A stretch of DNA of 64,000 bases, from contig JAJYLZ010000002.1 in assembly GCA_021787395.1 (NCBI GenBank), forward strand, positions 1 to 64,000. The letters run 5' to 3'. The translations under genes were made by a program, and so were the position numbers. Origin of the DNA: Chloroflexota bacterium. GTDB lineage: Bacteria > Chloroflexota > Limnocylindria > Limnocylindrales > CSP1-4. The number at the start of each line of letters is the position of its first letter. Within the stretch, counting starts at the first letter, position 1. The notes beneath the pieces are model-generated. The model saw only the letters and a program-made list of their open reading frames with translations, ran no database searches and was not told the origin of the DNA. Below are positions 1 through 9,711 of the stretch, piece after piece.

Positions 1-2
1 GG

Positions 3-1361
3 GCGTCGGTCTCGGTCGCCGGGACCGTGCCCGGCGGCGCCTGGTCGGCCGTGTGCCCGACCCCGTCGTCCGGCTCCTCGTGGTACCTGGTGACCGCCGT
101 CAACGGCGTCCCGGTCAGCTCCGCCTACGGCGTCGGCGCCCTGTACGCCGCCACCGGGGTGCTCACGGCGGCCGCGACGCCGACGCTGCTCGGCCCGACG
201 GTCACCTTCTATGGCCGCGGCGACGGCCCGGGCGTCGGCATGTCGCAGTACGGCGCGCTCGGCCGCGCCCAGGCCGGCCAGGACGCCGCCACCATCCTCG
301 CCCACTACTACCAGGGCACGACGCTGGGCATGCTCGCGACGAGCCCGAGTGTCCGGGTCTGGCTCGAGGACCAGTCTGCCACCCAGAGCGCCCCGCTCAC
401 CGTGTACGGACGCGGCGGGACCTGGTCCGTGGACGGCGTGGCGCTCCAGCTCCCCGCCGACGCCCGCGCCCGCGTGTACCGGACCAGCACTGGGTGGCGC
501 CTGGTGATCGACGCCGCCGGCACCACGCTCGTCAACAAGTCGGTGTCGTCGGCGGTGGTCTTCCGGCCGGCCGCGAGCGCGACGACCCTGCAGATCAGCT
601 CGATGGCTTCGTCCTACGACCAGTTCCGCGGCGCGATCACGGCACTGCTCTACTCCTCGAAGGCTCGCCTCATCAACGTCGTCGGCATGGAGGACTACCT
701 GCGAGGCGTCGTGCCCGCCGAGATGCCCTCGAGCTGGCCGCTGCAGGCACTCGAGGCGCAGGCCATCGCCGCGCGCTCCTACGCCGACTACCACCTCCAT
801 CCCGCCACCGGCACGTTCGACCTCTACGACGACACCCGGTCCCAGGTCTACCTCGGCGTCCGCGCCGAGCGCCCGACCACCGACGCCGCCATCGCGGCGA
901 CCGCCGGCCAGGTCGTGCTCAGCGGCGGCCAGGTGGCCGACACCCTGTACTCCTCGTCCGACGGCGGTGCGACCGAGGACAACCAGATCGCCTTCGCGTC
1001 GCCGACGGGCGCGATCGTCGCCACGCCGGTCAGCTACCTCCAGGGCTCGCCGGATCGCGACCCCGCGGGCGTCGCGTACGACGCCGCATCGCCGCACGCC
1101 ACCTGGCAGACCGCCAGCTACTCGCTGGCCTCGCTGTCCGCGATCTTCGGTGCGGACGCCCGAACGAACGTCGGGACGATCACCTCGATGGCGCTGTCGA
1201 ACCGCGGGGTGTCCGGGCGCCTCATCAGCGTGACCCTCGTCGGGAGCGCGGGCACCGTGACCGTGTCCGGCTCTGTGTTCACGGCGGTGTTCAACGCCAA
1301 CCGGCCGGCCGGCGACCCGGCCATGCTCAGCACCCTGCTCGACACCTCCCCGATCCCCTGA
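3..1361 (+). CDS. SpoIID/LytB domain protein, 5' truncated by window edge
   Basis: The reading frame is open from base 3, so the gene probably begins outside the window; an internal GTG at 27 is the first possible start. The region around GVGMSQYGALGRA followed by LAHYYQG is the typical entry of the SpoIID/LytB domain, and LRGVVPAEMPSSWP with AIAARSYA is its conserved core. The family includes sporulation and cell-wall amidase-associated lytic proteins; in non-sporulating bacteria such proteins are usually exported and act on peptidoglycan. The visible N-terminus resembles the end of a preceding beta-rich domain. The exact function is unknown. Confidence 0.85.
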   Translation, partial: ASVSVAGTVPGGAWSAVCPTPSSGSSWYLVTAVNGVPVSSAYGVGALYAATGVLTAAATPTLLGPTVTFYGRGDGPGVGMSQYGALGRAQAGQDAATILAHYYQGTTLGMLATSPSVRVWLEDQSATQSAPLTVYGRGGTWSVDGVALQLPADARARVYRTSTGWRLVIDAAGTTLVNKSVSSAVVFRPAASATTLQISSMASSYDQFRGAITALLYSSKARLINVVGMEDYLRGVVPAEMPSSWPLQALEAQAIAARSYADYHLHPATGTFDLYDDTRSQVYLGVRAERPTTDAAIAATAGQVVLSGGQVADTLYSSSDGGATEDNQIAFASPTGAIVATPVSYLQGSPDRDPAGVAYDAASPHATWQTASYSLASLSAIFGADARTNVGTITSMALSNRGVSGRLISVTLVGSAGTVTVSGSVFTAVFNANRPAGDPAMLSTLLDTSPIP

Positions 1362-1447
1362 CCGCGGCGCGTCCAGCGCGTCTCGACACCCTCTCCGCCC
1401 GGCGCCCCCTACGATGTCGGGACACGAAGCGGAAGAGGGTGTCGACA

Positions 1448-2374
1448 GTGCGGTTCGGGGCAGCATTCTGGGTCCAGCGCACGGACTGGCCGTCGCTGCG
1501 CGAGGCGGTTCGGCGGGCGGAGTCGGCAGGGTTCGACGACCTGTGGATCGACGACCACCTGCTGTCCGACGAGGCCGACTGGCCTGACCCCAAGTTCGAG
1601 GGCTGGACCACGCTGGCGGCCGTCGCAGCGATCACGGAGCGCCCCCGCCTGGGCCTGATGGTCGGCGCGAACACGCTGCGCAACCCAGGCCTCGTGGCCA
1701 AGATGGCCACGACGGTGGACCACGTGTCCGGCGGCCGGGCGATCCTGGGGATCGGCGCCGGCTGGTTCGAGCGCGAGCACGCCGCTTTCGGATTCGACTT
1801 CGGGTCCGGCTTCGGCGAGCGCCTCGACCGGCTGGCCGAGGCGGTGCCGCTCATCCGCCGCCTGCTCGACGGGGAGGAGGTCACCCACGACGGCCGCTTC
1901 TACCGGTTCGACCGCGCGGTCTGCGCGCCCCGGCCCGTCCAGGCCCGGCTGCCGATCCTGATCGGCGGCTCGGGGCCGCGCAAGACGCTGCCGCTGGTGG
2001 CCCGCTCCGCCGACCTGTGGAACGCGTACGGGCGGCCGGAGGAGGTGGCTGCCGCCTCGGCCGTGCTGCGCGCCGCGTGCGAGGCCGCCGGCCGCGACGA
2101 CCGCGAGGTGGAGCGGACGATCAACCTCAACGCGGTGATCCGGCGCGACCGAGCCGAGGCGGAGGCGGCGTGGGACGGCTGGTACCGCGAGCACCGGCCG
2201 CAGGCCGGCGAGGGCCGGCTGGGCGCGGGCGGCTCGGTGGCCGACGTCGCGGCCGTGCTGGCGGCCTACCGCGACGTGGGCTTCGCCCACCCGGTGCTGA
2301 TCTTCCGCCACCCCTGGGACCTGGCCACCATCGACCGGCTGCCGGAGCTCCGGGCCGCTCTCGGGGACGGCTGA
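1448..2374 (+). CDS. LLM-class (luciferase-like) F420-dependent oxidoreductase
   Basis: About 308 residues, the usual size for luciferase-like TIM-barrel oxidoreductases that use F420 or FMN. The start (VRFGAAFWVQ), the WIDDHLL segment, GLMVGANTLRNPGLVAKMATTVD and GIGAGWFEREH are typical of this family. Two GTG codons compete, at 1439 and 1448. I prefer 1448 because a purine-rich GGAAGAGGG lies at a normal distance and the family usually begins (M/V)RFG. The substrate cannot be predicted. A short unknown gene follows after 7 bases. Confidence 0.88.
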   Translation: MRFGAAFWVQRTDWPSLREAVRRAESAGFDDLWIDDHLLSDEADWPDPKFEGWTTLAAVAAITERPRLGLMVGANTLRNPGLVAKMATTVDHVSGGRAILGIGAGWFEREHAAFGFDFGSGFGERLDRLAEAVPLIRRLLDGEEVTHDGRFYRFDRAVCAPRPVQARLPILIGGSGPRKTLPLVARSADLWNAYGRPEEVAAASAVLRAACEAAGRDDREVERTINLNAVIRRDRAEAEAAWDGWYREHRPQAGEGRLGAGGSVADVAAVLAAYRDVGFAHPVLIFRHPWDLATIDRLPELRAALGDG

Positions 2375-2381
2375 CGCGCGC

Positions 2382-2687
2382 ATGCCGGGCGACGCGGACG
2401 ACCCCCGCTTCCTCGCCGACGCGGAGGTGCGCGCCAACGGCGGCGAGATCGTGTACCGCGGGCCCCTCAGGGCGGACGACCCGCGGTGGCCCGCCGAGGC
2501 CGCCCGGCTCCACCGCGGGCTGCGGATCCGCGACGCTGCCGATCCGGACCCAAGGGGCTGGGCGGTGCTCGTCTTCCCGGACGGCAGCGCGCGGATCAGC
2601 CCGGCGCTCGCACGCGCCCTCTGGTTCACGGGCGATTTCACGGGCGGCCAGCCGAGCCCGCCCCCGGGCGGGCGGCCAGCCGGGTGA
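2382..2687 (+). CDS. Hypothetical small protein
   Basis: A 101-residue frame directly behind the LLM oxidoreductase and in the same direction. No family is recognised. It has no membrane segment or signal peptide, is rich in Asp, Arg and Pro, and ends in a Pro/Gly tail. Its middle (GWAVLVFPDGSARISPALA) could be a small beta-strand fold. The position suggests co-transcription with the oxidoreductase; reality as a gene rests on spacing and codon use only. Confidence 0.5.
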   Translation: MPGDADDPRFLADAEVRANGGEIVYRGPLRADDPRWPAEAARLHRGLRIRDAADPDPRGWAVLVFPDGSARISPALARALWFTGDFTGGQPSPPPGGRPAG

Positions 2688-2712
2688 CGGCGAGTCGCCG
2701 TCGGGGATCGGC

Positions 2713-4167
2713 TCAGCGCCCCGCCGCGGCCGCGAGGAGCTCCTCCTCGTCCGAGGGGTCGCGCTGCGCCAGGCGCCCGGCGACGCGGGCCGCGGCCGCC
2801 TGCCCCTGGGCGATGCAGTCCGGCAGCCCGACGCCGCGGTACGAGGCGCCGGCCAGCGTGACGGCGGGCCACGCCTCCATCGCGGCCTCGACGGCGGCCA
2901 CGCGGTCGAGGTGCCCGACCGTGTAGCGGGGCATCGCCCGCTCGTAGCGGGCGGTCCGCACCAGGATCGGCTCGCCCCTGATCGACAGCGTCCGCTCCGC
3001 GTCGGCGCGGGCGGCCGCGACCAGCTCGGCGTCGGGCAGGGACGTGGCCTCGCCCTCGTCGCGGACGAACATCCGCAGCAGGACGGTGCCCGCGGGCGCG
3101 CGGCCGGCCCACTTCTCCGACGACCAGGTGCACGCGGCGATGGGCCCGCCCTCGGAGCGCGGCACGAGGTACCCGTGGCCGTCAAGCTCGCGGCTGACGC
3201 GGTCGCGGGGATAGGCCAGCGTCACCAGCACCGACGTCCCGTGGGGGATCGCGTCGAGGCGTCGCGCCGCCGCGGGCAGCGGGTCGTCGAGCAGGCGGGC
3301 GGCCGCATTGGCGGGCGTCGCGATCACCACGGCGTCGAAGCGGGCCCGCGTGCCGTCGGCGAAGCCCGCCACCACGCCGGCACCGGACGGCTCCAGCGAC
3401 CGCACGCCCAGCCCGGTGCGAAGCTCGACGCCCGCGAGGGCGGCTGAGGCGGCCACGGCCGAGGTCAGCCACCCGAGCCCGCCGCGGAGCGACACGAAGG
3501 CCCCGAGCGGCTTCGCGCCCGGGTTCGCGGCCGCCCGCTGGGCCGCGGCGGCGCGCATCCGGCGCCCGTCGGCGAGCCCGGCCAGGAGCAGGCTCCGGTG
3601 CTCCCGCTCGGCTGTGCGCAGCGTCGGCACCACCGCGTCGAGCGAGAGCTCGTCGATCGGTGTCCCGTACACCCCGCCGACCAGGGGGCCGGCGAGCCGC
3701 TCGACCAGCGGATCGCCGAGCCGGCGGCGCAGGTACACCCCCACGGCGATGTCCTCGTCCGGCATGGACCGCGGCGCGACGAGGTCCTTGGCCATCCGCA
3801 GCTTCTCGGGCCACGAGAACAGCGGCGACATCGCGAACGGCAGGGCGCGGGTCGGCAGCACGAGGCCCAGCCCCTCCGGCATCGGCACGAGGCGCCGCCG
3901 GACGCGGATGTAGACCGTCCGGGTGCCGGCCGTCCCGACCAGCTTCTCCCCCAGGCCGAGCTCGCGGACGAGGGCGGTGCCCGCCGGCCGCGTGGCGAGG
4001 AACGAGTCCGGGCCGTGCTCGATCGTGAAGCCGTCGGCGTGCTCGGTGGACACCTTGCCGCCCAGCCGCGGGCCGGCCTCGGCCAGCACCACCGGGATGC
4101 CGTCGCGGCCCAGCGACCGGGCCGCGGTGAGCCCGGTGATGCCGCCCCCGACGACGAGGACGCTCAT
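2713..4167 (-). CDS. hemY: Protoporphyrinogen/coproporphyrinogen oxidase, HemY type
   Basis: A 484-residue FAD-dependent amine-oxidase-fold protein with the N-terminal dinucleotide motif VVGGGITGLTAARSL and the second FAD-binding segment GGKVSTEHADGFTIEHGPDSF typical of HemY/CgoX. It oxidises protoporphyrinogen IX or, in the coproporphyrin-dependent route, coproporphyrinogen III. The C-terminal GASYRGVGLPDCIAQG segment is the usual FAD-contacting end. The gene is last in the minus-strand heme operon, 8 bases behind the radical SAM gene. Which porphyrinogen is the natural substrate cannot be told from sequence alone. Confidence 0.93.
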   Translation of the reverse strand: MSVLVVGGGITGLTAARSLGRDGIPVVLAEAGPRLGGKVSTEHADGFTIEHGPDSFLATRPAGTALVRELGLGEKLVGTAGTRTVYIRVRRRLVPMPEGLGLVLPTRALPFAMSPLFSWPEKLRMAKDLVAPRSMPDEDIAVGVYLRRRLGDPLVERLAGPLVGGVYGTPIDELSLDAVVPTLRTAEREHRSLLLAGLADGRRMRAAAAQRAAANPGAKPLGAFVSLRGGLGWLTSAVAASAALAGVELRTGLGVRSLEPSGAGVVAGFADGTRARFDAVVIATPANAAARLLDDPLPAAARRLDAIPHGTSVLVTLAYPRDRVSRELDGHGYLVPRSEGGPIAACTWSSEKWAGRAPAGTVLLRMFVRDEGEATSLPDAELVAAARADAERTLSIRGEPILVRTARYERAMPRYTVGHLDRVAAVEAAMEAWPAVTLAGASYRGVGLPDCIAQGQAAAARVAGRLAQRDPSDEEELLAAAAGR

Positions 4168-4175
4168 CGGCCGCC

Positions 4176-5363
4176 TCAGGCCATGCCGTAGGCCGGGACG
4201 TTGCCGCTGGGCACGTACGGGCAGAGGGGATCGGACTCGAGCGGGTCGCCCGTCCACATGTACGCCCGGGCCCGCGAGCCGCCGCACACGCGGGCGTACT
4301 CGCACATCCCGCAGCGGCCCTTGAACCCCTCGGGGCTGCGCAGCGCCTTCATGGTCTCGTGGTCGCGGTACAGGTCCACGATCGACGCCTCGCGGACGTT
4401 GCCCAGCGGGATCGGCAGGAACCCCGACGGGTTGACCGTGCCGTCGTGGGCGATGAACACGATGCCGTTGCCGTCGCGGATGCCGAAGCCGCGCCCGACC
4501 GACGTCTTGGTGATCGCCTCGTCGTCCATGCCGGCGGCGTGGAACGCCTTGATCGCCTGGCGGCGGTAGTGGGTGGCCTCGGTCGTCTTCACCTGGAACG
4601 GCGCCGTCTTGGCGAGGTCGAGCAGCCACAGGTTGAGCCGCTCGGACTCGACCGGGCTGACCTCCTTGAGCGCGCTGCCCCGGCCCGTGGTGATGAGCAT
4701 GAACAGGCTCCAGCGCATGACGTCCATGCGGGTGAGGAGCTCGTACACCGCGGGCAGGTCGGGCAGCGTCTCGTCGGTCACCAGGGTGTTGACCTGGATC
4801 GGCAGGCCCACCTCGTTGGCCCACCTGGCCGCCTGCAGCGTCTTCTCGAACGTGCCCGGGACGCCCCGGAAGCCGTCGTGGCGCTCGGCGTCGGACCCGT
4901 CGATCGACAGCGAGATGTTCTGGATGCCGGCCTCGTGGAGGCTGGCGAGGACCTCGCGGGTGAGCAGCGGCGTGGCGGCCGGGGCCAGCGAGCAGCCGAT
5001 CCCCCGCTCCGTGGCGGCGCGGACCAGGTCGTGGAGGTCGGGCCGGTTGAGCGGGTCGCCGCCCGTGAACACGACGTGCGGGAACGGGCGGCCGAACTTG
5101 ACGATCTCGTCGAGGAGCCGGTAGCCCTCCTCGGTCGTGAGCTCGAGCGGATTGCGCTCGGGCTGCGCCGTGGCGCGGCAGTGGCGGCAGGCGAGGCCGC
5201 AGGCGAGGGTCGTCTCCCAGTAGACCAGCATCGGGGCGCGCGAGTAGACGTAGCCCTCGGCGCGCACGGCGCCGACGCCGGTGATGCCGGGGTGGCCGGG
5301 GTGGCCGCCGCCCGGGTGGCCGCCGGGATGGCCGGGGCGCTGGGGTTCGATCGTCGCGGTCAC
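4176..5363 (-). CDS. Radical SAM/SPASM protein in heme operon (AhbD/NirJ-like group)
   Basis: A 395-residue radical SAM enzyme. The CX3CX2C cluster motif is CGLACRHC near residue 55, followed by the GGDPLNRPDL glycine-rich motif. The C-terminus holds a SPASM-like cysteine set (CGMCEYARVCGGSRARA, then CPY) for auxiliary Fe-S clusters. The N-terminus is a His/Gly/Pro run (HPGGHPGGGHPGHPG) that could bind metal. It lies between ferrochelatase and HemY. Related enzymes (AhbD, AhbC, NirJ) modify tetrapyrrole side chains, so a late heme step is likely; I see neither HemN, HemF nor ChdC in the window. Confidence 0.85.
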   Translation of the reverse strand: MTATIEPQRPGHPGGHPGGGHPGHPGITGVGAVRAEGYVYSRAPMLVYWETTLACGLACRHCRATAQPERNPLELTTEEGYRLLDEIVKFGRPFPHVVFTGGDPLNRPDLHDLVRAATERGIGCSLAPAATPLLTREVLASLHEAGIQNISLSIDGSDAERHDGFRGVPGTFEKTLQAARWANEVGLPIQVNTLVTDETLPDLPAVYELLTRMDVMRWSLFMLITTGRGSALKEVSPVESERLNLWLLDLAKTAPFQVKTTEATHYRRQAIKAFHAAGMDDEAITKTSVGRGFGIRDGNGIVFIAHDGTVNPSGFLPIPLGNVREASIVDLYRDHETMKALRSPEGFKGRCGMCEYARVCGGSRARAYMWTGDPLESDPLCPYVPSGNVPAYGMA

Positions 5364-5376
5364 GGAGACGCTCCTC

Positions 5377-6300
5377 TCAGGCAGGCGCCGGCAGGCCGAG
5401 CGCCGCTTGCGCGACGTCCGCCAGGCCGGCGATGAAGACGGGGTCGGTGTTCATGGAGCGGGCGCGCTCGAGGCGGATCCCCGCCTCCCGGGCCACGCCC
5501 TGCGCCTCGATGTCCAGGTCGTACAGGACCTCGAGGTGGTCGGCGACGAAGCCGACGGGGCGGACGGCGATCTCGGTCACGCCCGCCGCCGCGAGCCGGC
5601 GGATCTCGGCCAGGATGTCGGGCCCCAGCCACGGCTCGTCGGTGCGGCCGGCGGACTGGAACGCGAACGTGTAGTCGGGACGGCCGACCGCCTCCGCCAC
5701 GAGCCTCGCGGTGCGGGCCAGCTCGTCGGGGTACGGGTCGCCCTCGTCGACCACGCGGGCGGGCAGGCTGTGGGCGGAGAACATCAGCGTGGCCGCGCCG
5801 GGGTCGGGGAAGCGCGCGAGCAGCTCGCGGGTGGTGATCGCGAGCGCCTCGATGAACCGCGGCGCGTCGTGCCAGCTGTCCACGAACACGACCTGCGGCG
5901 GGCGCTCGACGCCGGCGAGGCCGCGCTCGACCGCGCGCCGGTAGCCGGCCGCGTTCGAGCTCTTCTGGGGCGCCATCGGGATCGCGACGATCCGCTCCAC
6001 GCCGTCGGCCGCCATCTGCGCCACGACGTCCCAGATCCGGGGCGCGATGTGGCGCATCGCCGCGTAGACGGGCATCGGCATGCCGCGTGCCGCCAGCTCC
6101 GCCTCGACGGCCGCCCGCTGCTCGCCCACGATCCGGGACAGCGGCGAGCCGCCGCCGATCGCGCGGTAGCGGCCCTTGAGCTCCTCGAGCAGGTGCGGCG
6201 GGGGCGGCGAGCCGCGCCGGATGTCGGTGTAGTACGCCTCGACCTGGTCGAGGCTGTCGGGGCTGCCGTAGGCCATCAGCAGCACGGCGTCGCGGCTCAC
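5377..6300 (-). CDS. hemH: Ferrochelatase (protoporphyrin or coproporphyrin)
   Basis: A 307-residue HemH/CpfC protein that inserts Fe2+ into porphyrin. It shows the AYGSPDS start, GGSPLSR, the metal-site region FSAHSLPARVV, FAFQSAG and VGFVADHLEVLYDLD, all family hallmarks. The GTG start at 6300 forms a GTGA overlap with the hemE stop, which implies translational coupling. Length matches monofunctional bacterial ferrochelatases of the coproporphyrin-dependent branch, although chemistry on protoporphyrin cannot be excluded. Confidence 0.95.
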   Translation of the reverse strand: MSRDAVLLMAYGSPDSLDQVEAYYTDIRRGSPPPPHLLEELKGRYRAIGGGSPLSRIVGEQRAAVEAELAARGMPMPVYAAMRHIAPRIWDVVAQMAADGVERIVAIPMAPQKSSNAAGYRRAVERGLAGVERPPQVVFVDSWHDAPRFIEALAITTRELLARFPDPGAATLMFSAHSLPARVVDEGDPYPDELARTARLVAEAVGRPDYTFAFQSAGRTDEPWLGPDILAEIRRLAAAGVTEIAVRPVGFVADHLEVLYDLDIEAQGVAREAGIRLERARSMNTDPVFIAGLADVAQAALGLPAPA

Positions 6301-7366
6301 CGGGACGCTCCGTGGTCGTGGACGAGGTCGACCAGCCGGCGCAGGTGGTCGGGGTCCGTCCCGGGCAGCACGCCGTGGCCGAGGTTGAACACGTGGCCGG
6401 GCCGGCGGTCGTTCTGCTCGAGGATCCAGCGCGCCGCCTCCTCGACGGCATCCCACGGGCCCAGCAGCAGGGTCGGGTCGAGGTTGCCCTGCACCGCGCG
6501 GTCGCCGACGATCTGGCGCCCCTGCGAGAGCGAGATGCGCCAGTCGAGCCCGATCGCGTCGCCGCCGGCGGACGCCTGCAGGCCCAGGATCCCGGCCGTC
6601 CCCACCCCGAAGTGGATCGACGGCACGCCGAGGTCGGCGATGCCCTCGAACAGCCGGCGCATGTGCGGCCACAGCCGGCGCTCGTAGTCGAGCGGCGACA
6701 GGGCGCCGACCCAGCTGTCGAACACCTGGACCGCCTCGACGCCCGCGGCCGCCTGCGCGCGCAGGTAGGCGATCGTCGTGTCGACCAGGCGGTCCAGCAG
6801 CCGTCCCCAGGTCGCCGGCTCGGCGTGCATCAGCGCCTTGGTCCTCCCGAAGTCGCGCGACGGCCCGCCCTCCACGAGGTAGCAGGCCAGCGTGAACGGG
6901 GCGCCCGCGAAGCCGATCAGTGGGACCGGCGACTCGCGGCGGATGATCGAGATCGCCTCGAGCAGGGGCGCCACCGCGGTCTCGGGCTCGAACGCGCGGA
7001 GGCCGGCCACGTCATCGGCCGTCCGCACCGGGTGCTCGATGACCGGCCCGCGGCCCTCCACGATGTCGAAGGCGACCCCCATCCCGGCCAGGGGCGTCGT
7101 GATGTCCGCGAACAGGATCGCGGCGTCCACGCCCAGCCGGCGGACCGGCTGCAGGGTGACCTCGGCGCACAGCGCCGGGTCGCGCGTGATCTCGAGCAGC
7201 GTCGCCCGCTCCCGCACGGCGCGGTACTCGGGCAGGGCCCGCCCGGCCTGGCGCATGAACCAGACGGGCGTGGCGTCCACCGACCCGCCCCGCAGGGCGC
7301 GCAGGAACCGCGCGTCCGGGCGCGGGGCGACGCCGGTCGTGCCGGGCGGGCGGGACGCGGCCGCCG

Positions 7367-7370
<4 letters not shown>
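6297..7370 (-). CDS. hemE: Uroporphyrinogen decarboxylase
   Basis: A 357-residue cytosolic enzyme converting uroporphyrinogen III to coproporphyrinogen III. The signature VWFMRQAGRALPEYR near the N-terminus and GFAGAPFTLACYLVEG in the middle are diagnostic, as is the C-terminal FNLGHGVLPGTDP. The ATG at 7370 overlaps the hemL stop (ATGA), and its own stop overlaps the hemH start (GTGA). Upstream extensions in the same frame have shadow-like composition, so 7370 is preferred as the start. Confidence 0.97.
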
Positions 7371-8676
<1,306 letters not shown>

Positions 8677-8677
<1 letters not shown>

Positions 8678-9711
8678 CAGAAGGACTCCCGGGCCCAGCC
8701 CGCGAGGTCCGCCGCGGCGTAGGTGATCACGAAGCCCGCGCCCGCGCGGAGGATCGACGTGGTCGACTCGGTCAGCGCGCGGCGGCGGTCCAGCCAGCCG
8801 TTGCGGGCAGCCGCCTCGATGGCCGCGTACTCGCCGCTCACCTGGTAGGCGCCGATCGGGACGTCGAAGCTCTCGCGGGCCGCCGCCAGGATGTCGAGCG
8901 ACGGCATGGCGGGCTTGACCAGCAGCATGTCCGCGCCCTCGGCGAGGTCGTTGGCCATCTCGCGCATCGATTCGCGGCCGTTGGCGGGGTCCATCTGGTA
9001 GCCGCGGCGGTCCCCGAAGGAGGGCGCCGAGCCGGCCGCGTCGCGGAACGGACCGTAGAAGGCGGAGGCCGTCTTGGCCGCGTAGGCGAGGATCGCGGCG
9101 TCCTCGAGGCCGGCGGCGTCCAGGCCGTGGCGGATGGCCGCCACCTGGCCGTCCATCATCGCGGACGGCGCCACGATGTCCGCCCCGGCCTCCGCCTGCG
9201 AGACGGCCGTGCGCGCGAGCAGCTCGATGGTGGCGTCGTTGTCCACGCGCCCGTCCTTCGTCAGCGGGCCGCAGTGGCCGTGGTCCGTGTACTCGCACAG
9301 GCAGGTGTCCGCGATGAGCACCAGGTCCGGGTCCGCGTCCCGCAGGCGGCGCAGGGTCTCCTGCACGATCCCGTCGCGGATCCAGCCGCCGGTGCCGATG
9401 CCGTCCTTGTCGGCCGGCAGCCCGAACAGGATGACGCCCCCGATGCCCAGGCCGGCGAGCGCCCGGACGTCCTTCTCGGCCTCGTCCGGCGTCACGCGCT
9501 CGACCCCCGGCATCGAGCCCACCGGCTCGCGCAGGCCCCGGCCGGGGAACACGAACAGCGGGGCGACCAGTTGGCGCGGGTGGATCCGAGTCTCGCGCAC
9601 GAAGGCCCGCAGCGCATCCGTGCGGCGCATCCGGCGCAGCCGGTGGGCCGGGTCCGGCAGCGGGACCGTGAGCGGGGCGGTGGACTCGGTGCGATCGGCG
9701 AGAAGGCTCAT
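8677..9711 (-). CDS. hemB: Delta-aminolevulinic acid dehydratase (porphobilinogen synthase)
   Basis: A 344-residue enzyme condensing two 5-aminolevulinate molecules into porphobilinogen. It carries the zinc-type cysteine cluster DTCLCEYTDHGHCG, so it is predicted to be zinc-dependent. The active-site lysine regions are AYAAKTASAFYGPFRDA and LLVKPAMPSLD. The start at 9711 makes an ATGA overlap with the HemC-HemD fusion upstream, and its stop touches hemL. Confidence 0.97.
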
